DNA of 64,000 nucleotides from Metapseudomonas resinovorans DSM 21078 (lineage in GTDB: Bacteria > Pseudomonadota > Gammaproteobacteria > Pseudomonadales > Pseudomonadaceae), in contig NZ_AUIE01000027.1 of the NCBI RefSeq assembly GCF_000423545.1, positions 49,562 to 113,561 on the forward strand, written 5' to 3'. Position 1 is the stretch's first letter. Each line of letters begins with the position of its first letter. This document shows, piece by piece, positions 20,201-30,295 of this stretch. Below the pieces are notes generated by a model. It worked only from the letters and a program-made list of their open reading frames with translations, had not been told where the DNA came from and did no database searches. The translations under genes were made by a program, and so were the position numbers.

Positions 20201-20783
20201 GTACCAGCAGCAGTCCGAGCGCAAGCGCTATCTGGACGCGCAGAATGACGACCTTGTGGAAGCCCTGGAGACGCTGGAAAACGTCATCCGCAAGATCGAC
20301 AAGGAAACCCGCAATCGCTTCAAGGAAACCTTCGACCAGATCAACGCCGGTCTGCAGGCGCTGTTCCCGAAAGTGTTCGGTGGTGGCCATGCTTATCTTG
20401 AACTGACAGGCGAAGACCTGCTGGACACCGGTGTGGCCATCATGGCGCGGCCGCCGGGTAAGAAGAACAGCACGATTCACCTGCTGTCCGGTGGTGAGAA
20501 GGCGCTCACCGCGTTGGCCCTGGTCTTCGCGATCTTCCAGCTCAATCCGGCGCCGTTCTGCATGCTGGACGAGGTGGATGCGCCACTGGACGACGCCAAC
20601 GTCGGCCGTTATGCGCGTCTGGTGAAGGAAATGTCCGAGAAGGTGCAGTTCATCTACATCACCCACAACAAGATCGCCATGGAAATGGCTGACCAGTTGA
20701 TGGGCGTAACCATGCACGAGCCCGGATGCTCGCGCCTGGTAGCGGTGGATGTCGAGGAGGCGATGTCGATGGTTGAGGCCTAG
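17295..20783 (+). CDS. smc: Chromosome segregation protein SMC
   Basis: 1162 aa, the normal length of Pseudomonas SMC. Walker A GPNGCGKSNIID at residues 31-42, two long coiled-coil arms rich in Glu, Gln, Arg and Leu, a hinge around residues 500-640, the ABC signature LLSGGEKALTALALVF near 1063, and Walker B CMLDEVDAPLDDANV near 1089. It forms a ring-shaped ATPase that compacts and helps separate sister chromosomes. It starts 13 bp after the GntR gene. No scpA or scpB is nearby. Confidence 0.97.
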   Translation: MRLKCIKLAGFKSFVDPTTVSFPSNMAAVVGPNGCGKSNIIDAVRWVMGESSAKNLRGESMTDVIFNGSNTRKPVAQASIELIFDNSDNSLVGEYAAFAEISIRRRVSRDGQNTYFLNGTKCRRRDITDIFLGTGLGPRSYSIIEQGMISKLIEAKPEDLRNFIEEAAGISKYKERRRETESRIRRTQENLARLTDLREELERQLERLHRQAQSAEKYQEYKAEERQLKAQLAALKWRALNDQVGQREAVIGNQEVSFEALVAEQRNADASIERLRDGHHELSERFNLVQGRFYSVGGDIARVEQSIQHGQQRLRQLQDDLRDAERARQETESHLGHDRTLLATLSEELDMLGPEQEMSAAAAEEASAQLEEAETGMHAWQEQWDGFNQRSAEPRRQAEVQQSRIQQLEQSLERLLERERRLNDERAQLAADPEDAAVLELSEELAVGEMRLEELQVAEQGLAERLDELREELQQANQAQQQAQGELQRLNGRIVSLEALQQAALNPGKGAAEWLREQQLSERPRLAEGLRVEQGWELAVETVLGADLQAVLLEEFTGLDLSGFSQGELRLASAGRGGARAPGSLLEKVEAPIDLAPWLAKVLPVENLDQALAQRGILGEGESLISRDGYWVGRNFLRVRRASEAESGLLARGQELERLHAEREEREAALEKLEERLHQLRDSQRQQEESREQQRRLLQEESRSLGELKARLSAQQAKVEQLTLRRRRLEDEVRELDEQRALELEQLGEARLTLQDALDAMASDTEQREKLLAERDSLRERLDRIRQEARQHKDHAHQLAVRVGSLRAQHDSTRQALERLSLQFERLNERREQLSLNLEEGAAPLEELRLKLEELLDKRLGVEEELKLARLALEDADRELRDAEKRRTQAEQQAQLLRGQLEQQRLEWQALTVRRKTLQDQLHEDGYDLHGVLATLPAEASESAWEEELERLAARIQRLGPINLAAIDEYQQQSERKRYLDAQNDDLVEALETLENVIRKIDKETRNRFKETFDQINAGLQALFPKVFGGGHAYLELTGEDLLDTGVAIMARPPGKKNSTIHLLSGGEKALTALALVFAIFQLNPAPFCMLDEVDAPLDDANVGRYARLVKEMSEKVQFIYITHNKIAMEMADQLMGVTMHEPGCSRLVAVDVEEAMSMVEA

Positions 20784-21013
20784 TAGCCAGTCGAATGCGA
20801 ACTCCAGGTGGGTCTGGAGATCAAATTCGCGTTGGCATCGGTGTAAGCCTCTATCAGAGGTTTCTCTGCTGGGCTGGTCGTGCTAGCTTTATGCCCAATT
20901 TTGTCGCACGTGGAAAACGCCATTCAGAACATGGAGTTGGGCGCCACGTTTCAGGGGACGGGATGTCCTTTCTTCACCATTGTTTGCATTTTCACTAGGG
21001 GACACAGGACTAC
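20784..21013 (+). other. smc-zipA intergenic region
   Basis: 230 bp without a supportable gene. It probably carries a zipA promoter. I could not assign -35/-10 boxes confidently. Confidence 0.4.
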
Positions 21014-21829
21014 ATGGATATCGGTCTGCGCGAGTGGCTGATTGTCATTGGCATCATCGTAATCGCCGGCATTCTGTTCGATGGCTGGCGCCGCATGAGT
21101 GGCGGCAAGGGGAAACTCAAATTCAGACTGGATCGCAGTTTTTCCAATGCCCCGGGCGATGAAGACGATCCGAACCTGCTTGGCCCGGCGCGGGTCAAGG
21201 ATCGTGCTCATCAGGAGCCGTCTCTGGACGAGGAAGACCTGCCTTCCCTGAGCGCCCGCGAAGCCGGCAAGCGTCGCGGCGAGCCGCAACAGGGCGATCT
21301 GAACCTCGATGAGCCGGTACCGACCCTGCTCAACCCGGTTGATGAAGGGAAAAAGAACGGCAAGCCCCATCCGCAGCTGCAGACCCCGGAAGTTCCGGTT
21401 GAGGAAGTCCTGGTGATCAACGTCGTTGCACGCGACGAAGCCGGCTTCAAGGGACCGGCTCTGCTGCAGAACATCCTGGAAAGCGGTCTGCGCTTCGGTG
21501 CCATGGACATCTTCCATCGCCACGAAAGCATGGCCGGTAATGGCGAAGTGCTGTTTTCCATGGCCAACGGTGTCAAGCCCGGCACCTTTGACCTGGACGA
21601 CATCGACCACTTCAGCACGCGCGCTGTGAGTTTCTTCCTCGGTCTGCCGGGCCCACGCCATCCGAAGCAAGCCTTCGACGTGATGGTTGCCGCCGCCCGT
21701 AAGCTGTCCCAGGAGCTGAACGGCGAGCTGAAGGATGATCAGCGCAGCGTGATGACTGCCCAGACCATCGAGCACTACCGCCAGCGCATCGTCGAATTCG
21801 AGCGCAAGCACCTGACCCATAAGCGCTGA
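21014..21829 (+). CDS. zipA: Cell division protein ZipA
   Basis: 271 aa. An N-terminal membrane anchor ([20 protein letters not shown], residues 4-23), a charged Pro/Glu-rich linker, and a C-terminal FtsZ-binding ZipA domain from about residue 130 ([20 protein letters not shown] ... [19 protein letters not shown]). It tethers FtsZ to the inner membrane during division. The start follows an AGGGGA site. The place between smc and ligA is the standard Pseudomonas order. Confidence 0.96.
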   Translation: MDIGLREWLIVIGIIVIAGILFDGWRRMSGGKGKLKFRLDRSFSNAPGDEDDPNLLGPARVKDRAHQEPSLDEEDLPSLSAREAGKRRGEPQQGDLNLDEPVPTLLNPVDEGKKNGKPHPQLQTPEVPVEEVLVINVVARDEAGFKGPALLQNILESGLRFGAMDIFHRHESMAGNGEVLFSMANGVKPGTFDLDDIDHFSTRAVSFFLGLPGPRHPKQAFDVMVAAARKLSQELNGELKDDQRSVMTAQTIEHYRQRIVEFERKHLTHKR

Positions 21830-21848
21830 TCCAGCGCGCAGTCAACGA

Positions 21849-21873
21849 AAGAGCAGCCCCGGCTGCTCTTTTT
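21849..21873 (+). terminator. Terminator between zipA and ligA
   Basis: AAGAGCAGCC, 2-base loop, GGCTGCTCTT, then T-run; 20 bp after the zipA stop and 25 bp before ligA. ligA would thus rely on read-through or its own promoter close to its start. Confidence 0.75.
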
Positions 21874-21894
21874 GTTTCAAGAGAACGAGCCTGA

Positions 21895-24273
<2,379 letters not shown>

Positions 24274-24276
24274 GAC

Positions 24277-25134
24277 CTAGGCGCCGATGCCCAGCGCCGT
24301 CTGGTCTGCTTCGGAGACGGATGCGTCGATAGTCGTGGCCGTGCGAACGCTCTGGCGGTAGTCGCTGGGGCTGCAGCCGGCCAGCTGCTTGAAGGCGCGG
24401 GCGAAATAAGACGGGTCCTTGAATCCAGCCTCGTAGCCGATGCTGGTCACCGGCATCTGGCTGTTCTCCAGCAGGTGCTTGGCGAAGTCCATGCGCTTGC
24501 CAAGGATGTACTCCATGAAGCCGACGCCGTTGACCTCCTTGAACAGCCGACTGAAGCGGAAGGGCGTCATGCCGCATTGCTGGGCCAGCTTCTTCTGGTC
24601 CACGCTTTCGCGGAAGTGTTGCTCGATGTAGGGCATCACCTTGCTCAGGGCTTTGTGCTTTTGGTGGCTGGTGGTCAGGCGAATGCTGCCCGGTAGTGGC
24701 GGGTTGCGTTCCAGTACAGGCTTGCGGCCCAGGCTGGTGACGGCTCGGCGTACTTCGCAGAGTTGCTGCAGGCTTTCCAGATAGCGATTCTGCTCCTCCA
24801 CTGCCAGGGGCAGTACCACGAACTCCCAGACTCGCGCCCGCATTGCCCAGATCGCCAGCTCCTCCGAGTGCTGCACGGTGAACATGGTGATAGGGATGGA
24901 GGGGTAGGTGCGCTTGGTTTCCAGCAGCAGGTTGAGCCCGTTTGCATCGGGGCGGTCGAAATGCACGCAGATCATGTCGATCTGGCGCAACTGTTCCTTT
25001 GCTACACCGGCGCGGCCCTCCGCCAGCCGGCATTCGCAGCGTCCCCCGAATTGCGACATGAGTGCGGGCGTCGACCTGTCACGAGTCAGGTCGAGCCAGA
25101 GCAGCACTGGTTCTACGGCGGAGTTTGACTGCAT
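24277..25134 (-). CDS. AraC-type regulator with receiver-like N-terminus (Tad locus)
   Basis: 285 aa. The C-terminal 100 residues are a standard AraC pair of helix-turn-helix motifs (VDQKKLAQQCGMTPFRFSRL and MPVTSIGYEAGFKDPSYFAR). The N-terminal 125 residues look like a response-regulator receiver (DMICVHFDRPDANGLNLLLE, then ITMFTVQHSEELAIWAMRAR), but the acidic pair is not obvious near the N-terminus and no lysine follows at the usual place. It may be a degenerate, phosphorylation-independent receiver. It is divergent from flp across a 380-bp region, so control of the Tad operon is the natural inference. The start has a weak ribosome-binding site. Confidence 0.85.
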   Translation of the reverse strand: MQSNSAVEPVLLWLDLTRDRSTPALMSQFGGRCECRLAEGRAGVAKEQLRQIDMICVHFDRPDANGLNLLLETKRTYPSIPITMFTVQHSEELAIWAMRARVWEFVVLPLAVEEQNRYLESLQQLCEVRRAVTSLGRKPVLERNPPLPGSIRLTTSHQKHKALSKVMPYIEQHFRESVDQKKLAQQCGMTPFRFSRLFKEVNGVGFMEYILGKRMDFAKHLLENSQMPVTSIGYEAGFKDPSYFARAFKQLAGCSPSDYRQSVRTATTIDASVSEADQTALGIGA

Positions 25135-25249
25135 GTTCTAACCCTGCGCCCATTTATTGTGGCTTCCCGAGCTGCAGTATTGTCACTGTGCTATTACGCC
25201 AAAGAACCAATCCCTATAAGCAGACCCTGCTTCCTGCAATACCGTTCTA

Positions 25250-25443
25250 CCCAAAAGTGGGTGCCCCATTTTTCGCGGCTTCCGCACCCGCGCGACCGTT
25301 CGTCACCCGACCAGTCACCTGGCTGTAAGCCGCGCCCTGTCTGGGTCAGAGCCACTCTGGCCTTGCGCCATGATTTCCCCCCATTCGCTGCAAGAAAGTC
25401 CTAGCGATCCGCAAAAAACTCCTAACTCCCCACTTTTGGGGCA
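25250..25443. promoter_or_regulatory. flp upstream region with paired CCCAAAAGTGGG motifs
   Basis: CCCAAAAGTGGG at 25250-25261 (followed by TGCCCC) and its inverted copy CCCACTTTTGGG at 25429-25440 (followed by GCACC) bracket about 170 bp of the region between the AraC-type gene and flp. The right copy is 74 bp before the flp start. These are candidate operators for the divergent regulator. The region 25135-25514 contains no gene I can support. Confidence 0.45.
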
Positions 25444-25514
25444 CCTAGGGTGGACTCAGGCGGGGCGAGAAGTGCCGCCGGACACTGCAGATACAACTGA
25501 GTGAGGTGGGCGAA

Positions 25515-25715
25515 ATGACTTTTGAAGCGATCAAACAATCGGTGGTGAAGTTCGTTAAGGATGAAGCTGGTCTTACAACCGTGGAGTATGCCGTGGCCGG
25601 CTCTTTGGTCGCTGGGGCAGTAATTATTGCCTTCACAGGTTTGGGAACTGCCGTTACAACTGAAATCAACAGGCTTGCGACTTGTATTGCTGGCAACGGC
25701 ACAACCGGCTGCTAG
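25515..25715 (+). CDS. flp: Flp-type major prepilin
   Basis: 66 aa, a typical Flp pilin. The basic leader ends in KDEAG and is followed by LTTVEYAVAGSLVAGAVIIA, the G/xxxxEY cleavage motif and hydrophobic core expected for Tad pilins, cut by the TadV peptidase encoded next. The C-terminus carries two cysteines (TCIAGNGTTGC) that could form a small loop. The ATG at 25515 with GAGGTG upstream is preferred over a GTG nine bases earlier. It is first in the Tad operon and the only flp copy in the window. Confidence 0.95.
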   Translation: MTFEAIKQSVVKFVKDEAGLTTVEYAVAGSLVAGAVIIAFTGLGTAVTTEINRLATCIAGNGTTGC

Positions 25716-25744
25716 CAATTCTTTAGCTGTTGGGAGATGCATCA

Positions 25745-26266
25745 ATGTCCACGGAGCAGATATTACTTGCAGTTGTACTGCTCGGGCTGCTGGGCGTAGC
25801 GGTGGCGTGCGATCTTCGCCGCCACCGCATTCCCAACCTCCTGGTGCTCTTGGGCATGGCTCTGGGGCTGGCTGGCCAGAGCTATGCGGACGGGCTGACC
25901 GGGCTAGGCAATGGAGCGCTGGGGCTGGCGATCGGTTTCGCCGTTTTTCTCCCGCTTTATGCGCTGGGCGGAATGGCCGCCGGCGACGTCAAGCTGATGG
26001 CCATGGTCGGTGCGTTCCTCACCCCCTATGCCTCGCTTTCAGCTGCGCTCAGTTGCCTGGTTGTCGGGGGAATCTGCGGGTTATTGATTGTCCTGGCCCG
26101 TGGCCAGCTGCTACAGACCCTTGCTCGCTATGGGTTGATGATTCGGGCACGGGCATACATCGCTCCCGCAGTGGACGAAGTAGCCAGCCAAACCTTCCCT
26201 TACTCGGTTGCGATCCTGCTCGGCACCTTGGCCAGTGGCCTGTGGTGGTTCGTCGTTCTTCTGTAG
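25745..26266 (+). CDS. tadV: Flp prepilin peptidase TadV/CpaA
   Basis: 173 aa, about five to six hydrophobic helices. A24 aspartyl protease with the two expected aspartates: one in CDLRRHRIPN near residue 22 and one in AAGDVKLMAMVG near residue 78. It cleaves the Flp leader and probably also the TadE/TadF pseudopilins at the inner membrane. ATG at 25745 with GGGAGA upstream; the upstream TTG is not needed. It lies 29 bp after flp. Confidence 0.93.
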   Translation: MSTEQILLAVVLLGLLGVAVACDLRRHRIPNLLVLLGMALGLAGQSYADGLTGLGNGALGLAIGFAVFLPLYALGGMAAGDVKLMAMVGAFLTPYASLSAALSCLVVGGICGLLIVLARGQLLQTLARYGLMIRARAYIAPAVDEVASQTFPYSVAILLGTLASGLWWFVVLL

Positions 26267-26281
26267 CCGAGGGAGTTCATC

Positions 26282-27601
26282 ATGTATGCCATCACCGACA
26301 GCGATGCTTATCCCAGCGAGCGAGAGGCCGTACAGCGACTTGCGCCGCAGCCGCGCACGATCGGCGAGACAGGCCTGGCGGAGAACTTTCTGGGCGACCT
26401 GGTGTGCAAGCACCTCCACGACGCCGGCGTGCTGGACATGTCGCGCCTGGTGGAGCGCCTGGCGCTGACCGGCGCCGTGCTGGAGGAGATACTCGCGTTC
26501 CTGCGCAAGGATGGCCGTATCGAGGTGCTCGGCCAGGCAGGCGGGCAGGCCTTGCGCTATGGACTCACCGAACGTGGTCGTGGGTCGGCGCGCGATGCCC
26601 TCTCGCGCAGCGGCTACCTGGGTGCGGCGCCCTTTCCGGTCAGCGCCTATCGTTCCCTGCTGAAGGTGCAGACCATCCACCACGGGCGCATCACCGCCCG
26701 CGACATGCACGCCGCCTTCCATGGCGTGGTTCTGGCGGACAGCATGCTGGACCAGTTGGGCGTGGCCATGAATTCAGGGCGCGCCATCATGATTTACGGG
26801 CCTGCGGGTACCGGCAAGACCTATATCAGCAGCCGCCTGATCCGCCTCTTCGCCGAAGCCATCTGGGTTCCCTACGCGATTGCCGTGAACGAATCGGTGA
26901 TCGAGATCTACGACCCACAGGTCCACCAGCGCCTGGACGAAGGCGAGCAGAACAAATTGCTGCTGGACCAGGGTATCGACCGCCGCCTGCTATGCTGCAA
27001 ACGGCCCATAGTGATCACCGGTGGCGAGCTCAGCATGGAACAGCTGGATATCCGCTACGATCCCTTCTCCCGCCTCTACCAGGCCCCGTTGCAGCTCAAG
27101 GCCAGCAACGGCGTGTTCATCATTGACGATATGGGGCGCCAGCGCATGGCGCCGGCTGAGCTGCTGAACCGCTGGATCGTGCCCATGGAAGAGAAGCGCG
27201 ACTTCCTCAACCTGGGCGGCGGGCGCCACTGCGAACTGCCCTTCGATCTGATCCTGGTGTTCTCCACCAACCTCAATCCGCTGGAACTGGCCGACGAGGC
27301 CTTTCTCCGGCGCATTGGCTACAAGCTGAATTTCACTTACCTGCATCCGGAAGAGTTCGAGCGCATCTGGCGCCAGGAGACCGAGCGTCTGGGCATCGTC
27401 TATGACCCGGTGCTTCTGCGTTATGTGCTGCAGGGACTTTACGAGGAGCAGGGGATGCCGCTGGTGCCCTGTCACCCCCGCGACCTGCTCGGCATGGCCC
27501 AGGACCGCCAGCGCTACCTGGGCGAATCGGGCCCCCTGTCGCCCCGCGACCTGGAGTGGGCCTGGCACAACTATTTCGTCCAGCTCGAAAGCCTTGGATA
27601 A
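26282..27601 (+). CDS. AAA+ ATPase embedded in the Tad operon
   Basis: 439 aa. An N-terminal helical, winged-helix-like part (residues about 25-100) and an AAA+ module: Walker A GPAGTGKT at 173-180, Walker B FIIDD at 279-283, sensor-1 FSTN at 327-330, and an arginine-bearing DEAFLRRIGYKLN at 338-350. It is unlike TadA (secretion ATPase) and TadZ (ParA-like), which are encoded further down. MoxR-like or chaperone-type AAA+ proteins are the nearest in style. It sits between prepilin peptidase and rcpC with a good GGGAG site, so it is co-expressed with the pilus genes. Its role in pilus assembly is unknown to me. Confidence 0.85.
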   Translation: MYAITDSDAYPSEREAVQRLAPQPRTIGETGLAENFLGDLVCKHLHDAGVLDMSRLVERLALTGAVLEEILAFLRKDGRIEVLGQAGGQALRYGLTERGRGSARDALSRSGYLGAAPFPVSAYRSLLKVQTIHHGRITARDMHAAFHGVVLADSMLDQLGVAMNSGRAIMIYGPAGTGKTYISSRLIRLFAEAIWVPYAIAVNESVIEIYDPQVHQRLDEGEQNKLLLDQGIDRRLLCCKRPIVITGGELSMEQLDIRYDPFSRLYQAPLQLKASNGVFIIDDMGRQRMAPAELLNRWIVPMEEKRDFLNLGGGRHCELPFDLILVFSTNLNPLELADEAFLRRIGYKLNFTYLHPEEFERIWRQETERLGIVYDPVLLRYVLQGLYEEQGMPLVPCHPRDLLGMAQDRQRYLGESGPLSPRDLEWAWHNYFVQLESLG

Positions 27602-27613
27602 GGAGACGCCGAC

Positions 27614-28429
27614 ATGAGTGCTCGTACTCTCACCCTGATTGCCCTGTCGCTGATTCTCGGCCTGGGCGCCGCCTGGATGGCCAACAACTGGCTGAGCGCC
27701 CGGCTCAATGCCAGCCCGGACGACAACCTGCAGTCTGTGGTGGTCGCCACGGTGGAGATTCCCTTCGGCCAGATGATCGAGGCCCAGCAGGTTACCCTGG
27801 TGCGCATGCCCAAGGGCACGGTTCCGGACGACGCCTTCGATGCCACCGAAAAGGTGGTGGGAAAGATCGCCACCTTTGCCATGCTGCGCGGCGACATCCT
27901 GCGTGAAGCGCGGGTAGCCGAGCACCTGGGTGGCAGCACCCTGGCTTCGTTGATTGAGTCGGACAAGCGCGCGGTATCGGTGCGGGTGGACGACGTGGTG
28001 GGCGTGGGCGGCTTCCTGCTACCGGGCAACCGGGTCGATGTGCTGGCCACCAAGAAAGTAGGCGGCAACGGTACCGACGCCGAATCCAAGACCATTCTCG
28101 AAGACCTGCGCGTGCTGGCCGTGGACCAGACCGCCAGCACCGACAAGACCCAGCCTGTGGTCGTGCGTGCCGTGACCCTGGAAATGAGCCCCAGGCAGGC
28201 CGAAATCCTGGTCAAGGCCATGACCGAAGGCCGCCTGCAACTGGCCCTGCGCAACCCGCTGGACGACCAGAAGAAACCCGAGCCCAAGCTGGCTGGTGCG
28301 CCGAAGGCGGCAGCTCCCGTACCCCTGGCACCGGTTAAACCCAGGCCGATAGTGCGTCGCAGCGATGATGGCTACGGCGTGATCATCATCCGTGGCACCG
28401 AAGTGAAGGTGGCGAAGGCTCAACTCTAG
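27614..28429 (+). CDS. rcpC: Flp pilus assembly protein RcpC/CpaB
   Basis: 271 aa. An N-terminal membrane or signal segment (TLTLIALSLILGLGAAWMAN), a SAF-type domain (VVVATVEIPFGQMIEAQQVT, residues about 42-61, then LRGDILREARVAE) and the CpaB C-terminal domain (RAVSVRVDDVVGVGGFLLPG, NRVDVLAT). It is a periplasmic partner of the secretin RcpA. Start with AAGGAG. The tail after residue 215 is Pro/Ala/Lys-rich. Confidence 0.93.
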   Translation: MSARTLTLIALSLILGLGAAWMANNWLSARLNASPDDNLQSVVVATVEIPFGQMIEAQQVTLVRMPKGTVPDDAFDATEKVVGKIATFAMLRGDILREARVAEHLGGSTLASLIESDKRAVSVRVDDVVGVGGFLLPGNRVDVLATKKVGGNGTDAESKTILEDLRVLAVDQTASTDKTQPVVVRAVTLEMSPRQAEILVKAMTEGRLQLALRNPLDDQKKPEPKLAGAPKAAAPVPLAPVKPRPIVRRSDDGYGVIIIRGTEVKVAKAQL

Positions 28430-28495
28430 GCCATTCCTTTTGCCATCCGGCAAAGGGGTGGGGCAGTCAGTGACCAGCGAGACGAGGAGAGGGTT

Positions 28496-29998
28496 ATGCA
28501 TAGAATTCGGAAGCTTGGATTCCTGGCGCTGCTCCTGCTGGCCTGGACTCTGCAACCTGTACCCCTGGAGGCCGCGCAGCCAGCGGTGACGGCGCAGCCC
28601 ATGCAGCTCGGCAACACAGGTCGCATCCAGGTGCCTATCTACAAGGCACGCATCCTCACCACCCGGGCGCCGGTGAAGCGCATCTCGGTGGGCAATCCCG
28701 AGGTGGCCGACCTGCTCATGACCAGCCCGACCCAGCTCTACCTGCTGGGGCGTTCCTTGGGCAGCACCAACGTGCTGCTTTGGGACAACAGCAACCGCCT
28801 GATCGACAGCCTCGACCTGGACGTGGTGCATGACCTCGGCGGCGTCAAGGAAAAGCTGCACCAACTGATGCCCAACGAGCGCATAGAGGTGTTCAGTTCC
28901 CAGGGCTCACTGGTGCTGCGTGGCCAGGTCAGCAGCGCTGCGGTCATGGACACGGCGGTGAAAGTGGCCAAGAGTTACGCCGCCCAGACTTCCAGCGTGG
29001 TCCAGGGGGAAGGCGAGGCGGCCAAGCTGGCCCCGGCCCAGTCGCTGGAGGTGATCAACCTGCTCAGTGTCGGCGGCAGCCAGCAGGTGATGCTGGAGGT
29101 CAAGGTGGCGGAAATTCAGCGCAACCTGCTCAAGACCCTCGACGTACGCTTCAACGCCTTGCATATGGGCGGCAACTGGGCCACGGGGGGCTTCAATAAC
29201 GGCCAGGGCCTAGGCTTCGACGGGGACGGATTCGTCAACCCGACCGCGCTGTTGGGCAATGGCAAGGGCTTCTTCGGCCAGTTCCTCTCGGACGACTTCC
29301 TATTCAACGTGGTGCTTGAGGCGGCCAAGGACAATGGTTCGGCCAAGGTGCTGGCCGAACCCACTCTGACCACCCTCAGTGGCCAACAGGCAGAGTTCAT
29401 TTCCGGCGGCGAGTTTCCGGTGCCCATCACCGAGGACGATGGCATTACCATCGAGTTCAAGGAGTTCGGGGTAGGCGTGAAGTTCCTTCCGGTGGTACTG
29501 GATGAAGGACGCATCAACCTGAATCTCAATGTCTCGGTGAGTGAACTATCCAACGCCAACGCCCTGTCGCTGGATACCGGGCTGGAGAGCATTCTGGGCG
29601 ACGGCGTCACCCAGATCATTCCTTCGCTGACCAAGCGCAGCGCCGAGTCCACCGTCGAACTGGGCAATGGCCAGACCATCGCCATTGCCGGCCTGATCAG
29701 CGAGAACACCCGCGACTTCGTCAGCCGCTTCCCAGGCCTGGGCGACATTCCGGTACTGGGGCACCTGTTCCGTAGTCAGTCATTCCAAAATGGGGAAACC
29801 GAACTGGTGATCCTGGTCACGCCGCACCTGGCCAAACCGATCGACGCCAAGGCAGTGCGCCTGCCCACTGAAAAGTTCGTCGAGCCAAGCGACCTGGACT
29901 TCTACCTGCTGGGCAAGACCAAGGGCCGCGAGCCGGGAAGGCCTGTGCCGGTCAGCCTCGGCGTCAGCGAAGGCCGGTTTGGCCACGATCTCAAGTAA
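28496..29998 (+). CDS. rcpA: Flp pilus secretin RcpA/CpaC
   Basis: 500 aa. Signal peptide (KLGFLALLLLAWTLQPVPLEA), an N-terminal pilus-secretin domain (VPIYKARILTTRAPVKRISV ... LYLLGRSLGSTNVLLWD), a BON-like segment, and the secretin core from about residue 200 with VLAEPTLTTLSGQQAEFISG, GGEFPVPI and the closing VTPHLAKPI. It forms the outer-membrane channel for the Flp pilus. A strong GAGGAGAGG site precedes the ATG. Confidence 0.95.
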   Translation: MHRIRKLGFLALLLLAWTLQPVPLEAAQPAVTAQPMQLGNTGRIQVPIYKARILTTRAPVKRISVGNPEVADLLMTSPTQLYLLGRSLGSTNVLLWDNSNRLIDSLDLDVVHDLGGVKEKLHQLMPNERIEVFSSQGSLVLRGQVSSAAVMDTAVKVAKSYAAQTSSVVQGEGEAAKLAPAQSLEVINLLSVGGSQQVMLEVKVAEIQRNLLKTLDVRFNALHMGGNWATGGFNNGQGLGFDGDGFVNPTALLGNGKGFFGQFLSDDFLFNVVLEAAKDNGSAKVLAEPTLTTLSGQQAEFISGGEFPVPITEDDGITIEFKEFGVGVKFLPVVLDEGRINLNLNVSVSELSNANALSLDTGLESILGDGVTQIIPSLTKRSAESTVELGNGQTIAIAGLISENTRDFVSRFPGLGDIPVLGHLFRSQSFQNGETELVILVTPHLAKPIDAKAVRLPTEKFVEPSDLDFYLLGKTKGREPGRPVPVSLGVSEGRFGHDLK

Positions 29999-30012
29999 CC
30001 GGAGGCATGACC

Positions 30013-30285
30013 ATGAAACTGATCATTCCGTTCTGCCTGATGGCGCTGTCCTGCGGTTGCGTCATGAGCTACGAGGAAGGCCGGGTCGGGACCCTGGGCT
30101 ACAGCGTCTACCAGACCACCTACCAGCAAATAGCCGACAAGGAGCGGGCGGCCAACCCCGGCACCGAGGTGTCATCCGTCGGCAGGGACGGCCCGGTAAC
30201 GGAAAATGCCATGGACGGTTATCGGGGAGTGACAGGCGACGCGAAACAGATCGGCCAGCCGATTGAGATCAATATTGGCAACTGA
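30013..30285 (+). CDS. Small exported protein of the Tad operon, probable lipoprotein
   Basis: 90 aa. MKLIIPFCLMALSCGC looks like a short signal peptide ending at one of two cysteines, with an imperfect lipobox. The mature part is hydrophilic (EEGRVGTLGYSVYQTTYQQI) with no motif I know. It lies between rcpA and tadG, where other Tad loci often encode a small secretin partner such as RcpB/CpaD, but similarity to these is not evident. The ATG at 30013 is better spaced from CGGAGG than the ATG at 30007. Confidence 0.75.
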   Translation: MKLIIPFCLMALSCGCVMSYEEGRVGTLGYSVYQTTYQQIADKERAANPGTEVSSVGRDGPVTENAMDGYRGVTGDAKQIGQPIEINIGN

Positions 30286-30295
30286 GGACATCGCG

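Noticed and set aside
17028..20717. Two long minus-strand frames opposite smc
   Set aside because: Leu/Gln/Ala-rich mirror translations of the SMC coiled coils.
25250..25440. Paired short repeats taken as a CRISPR-like or attachment-site arrangement
   Set aside because: Only two inverted copies with a 170-bp interval and no integrase or cas gene; better read as regulatory sites.
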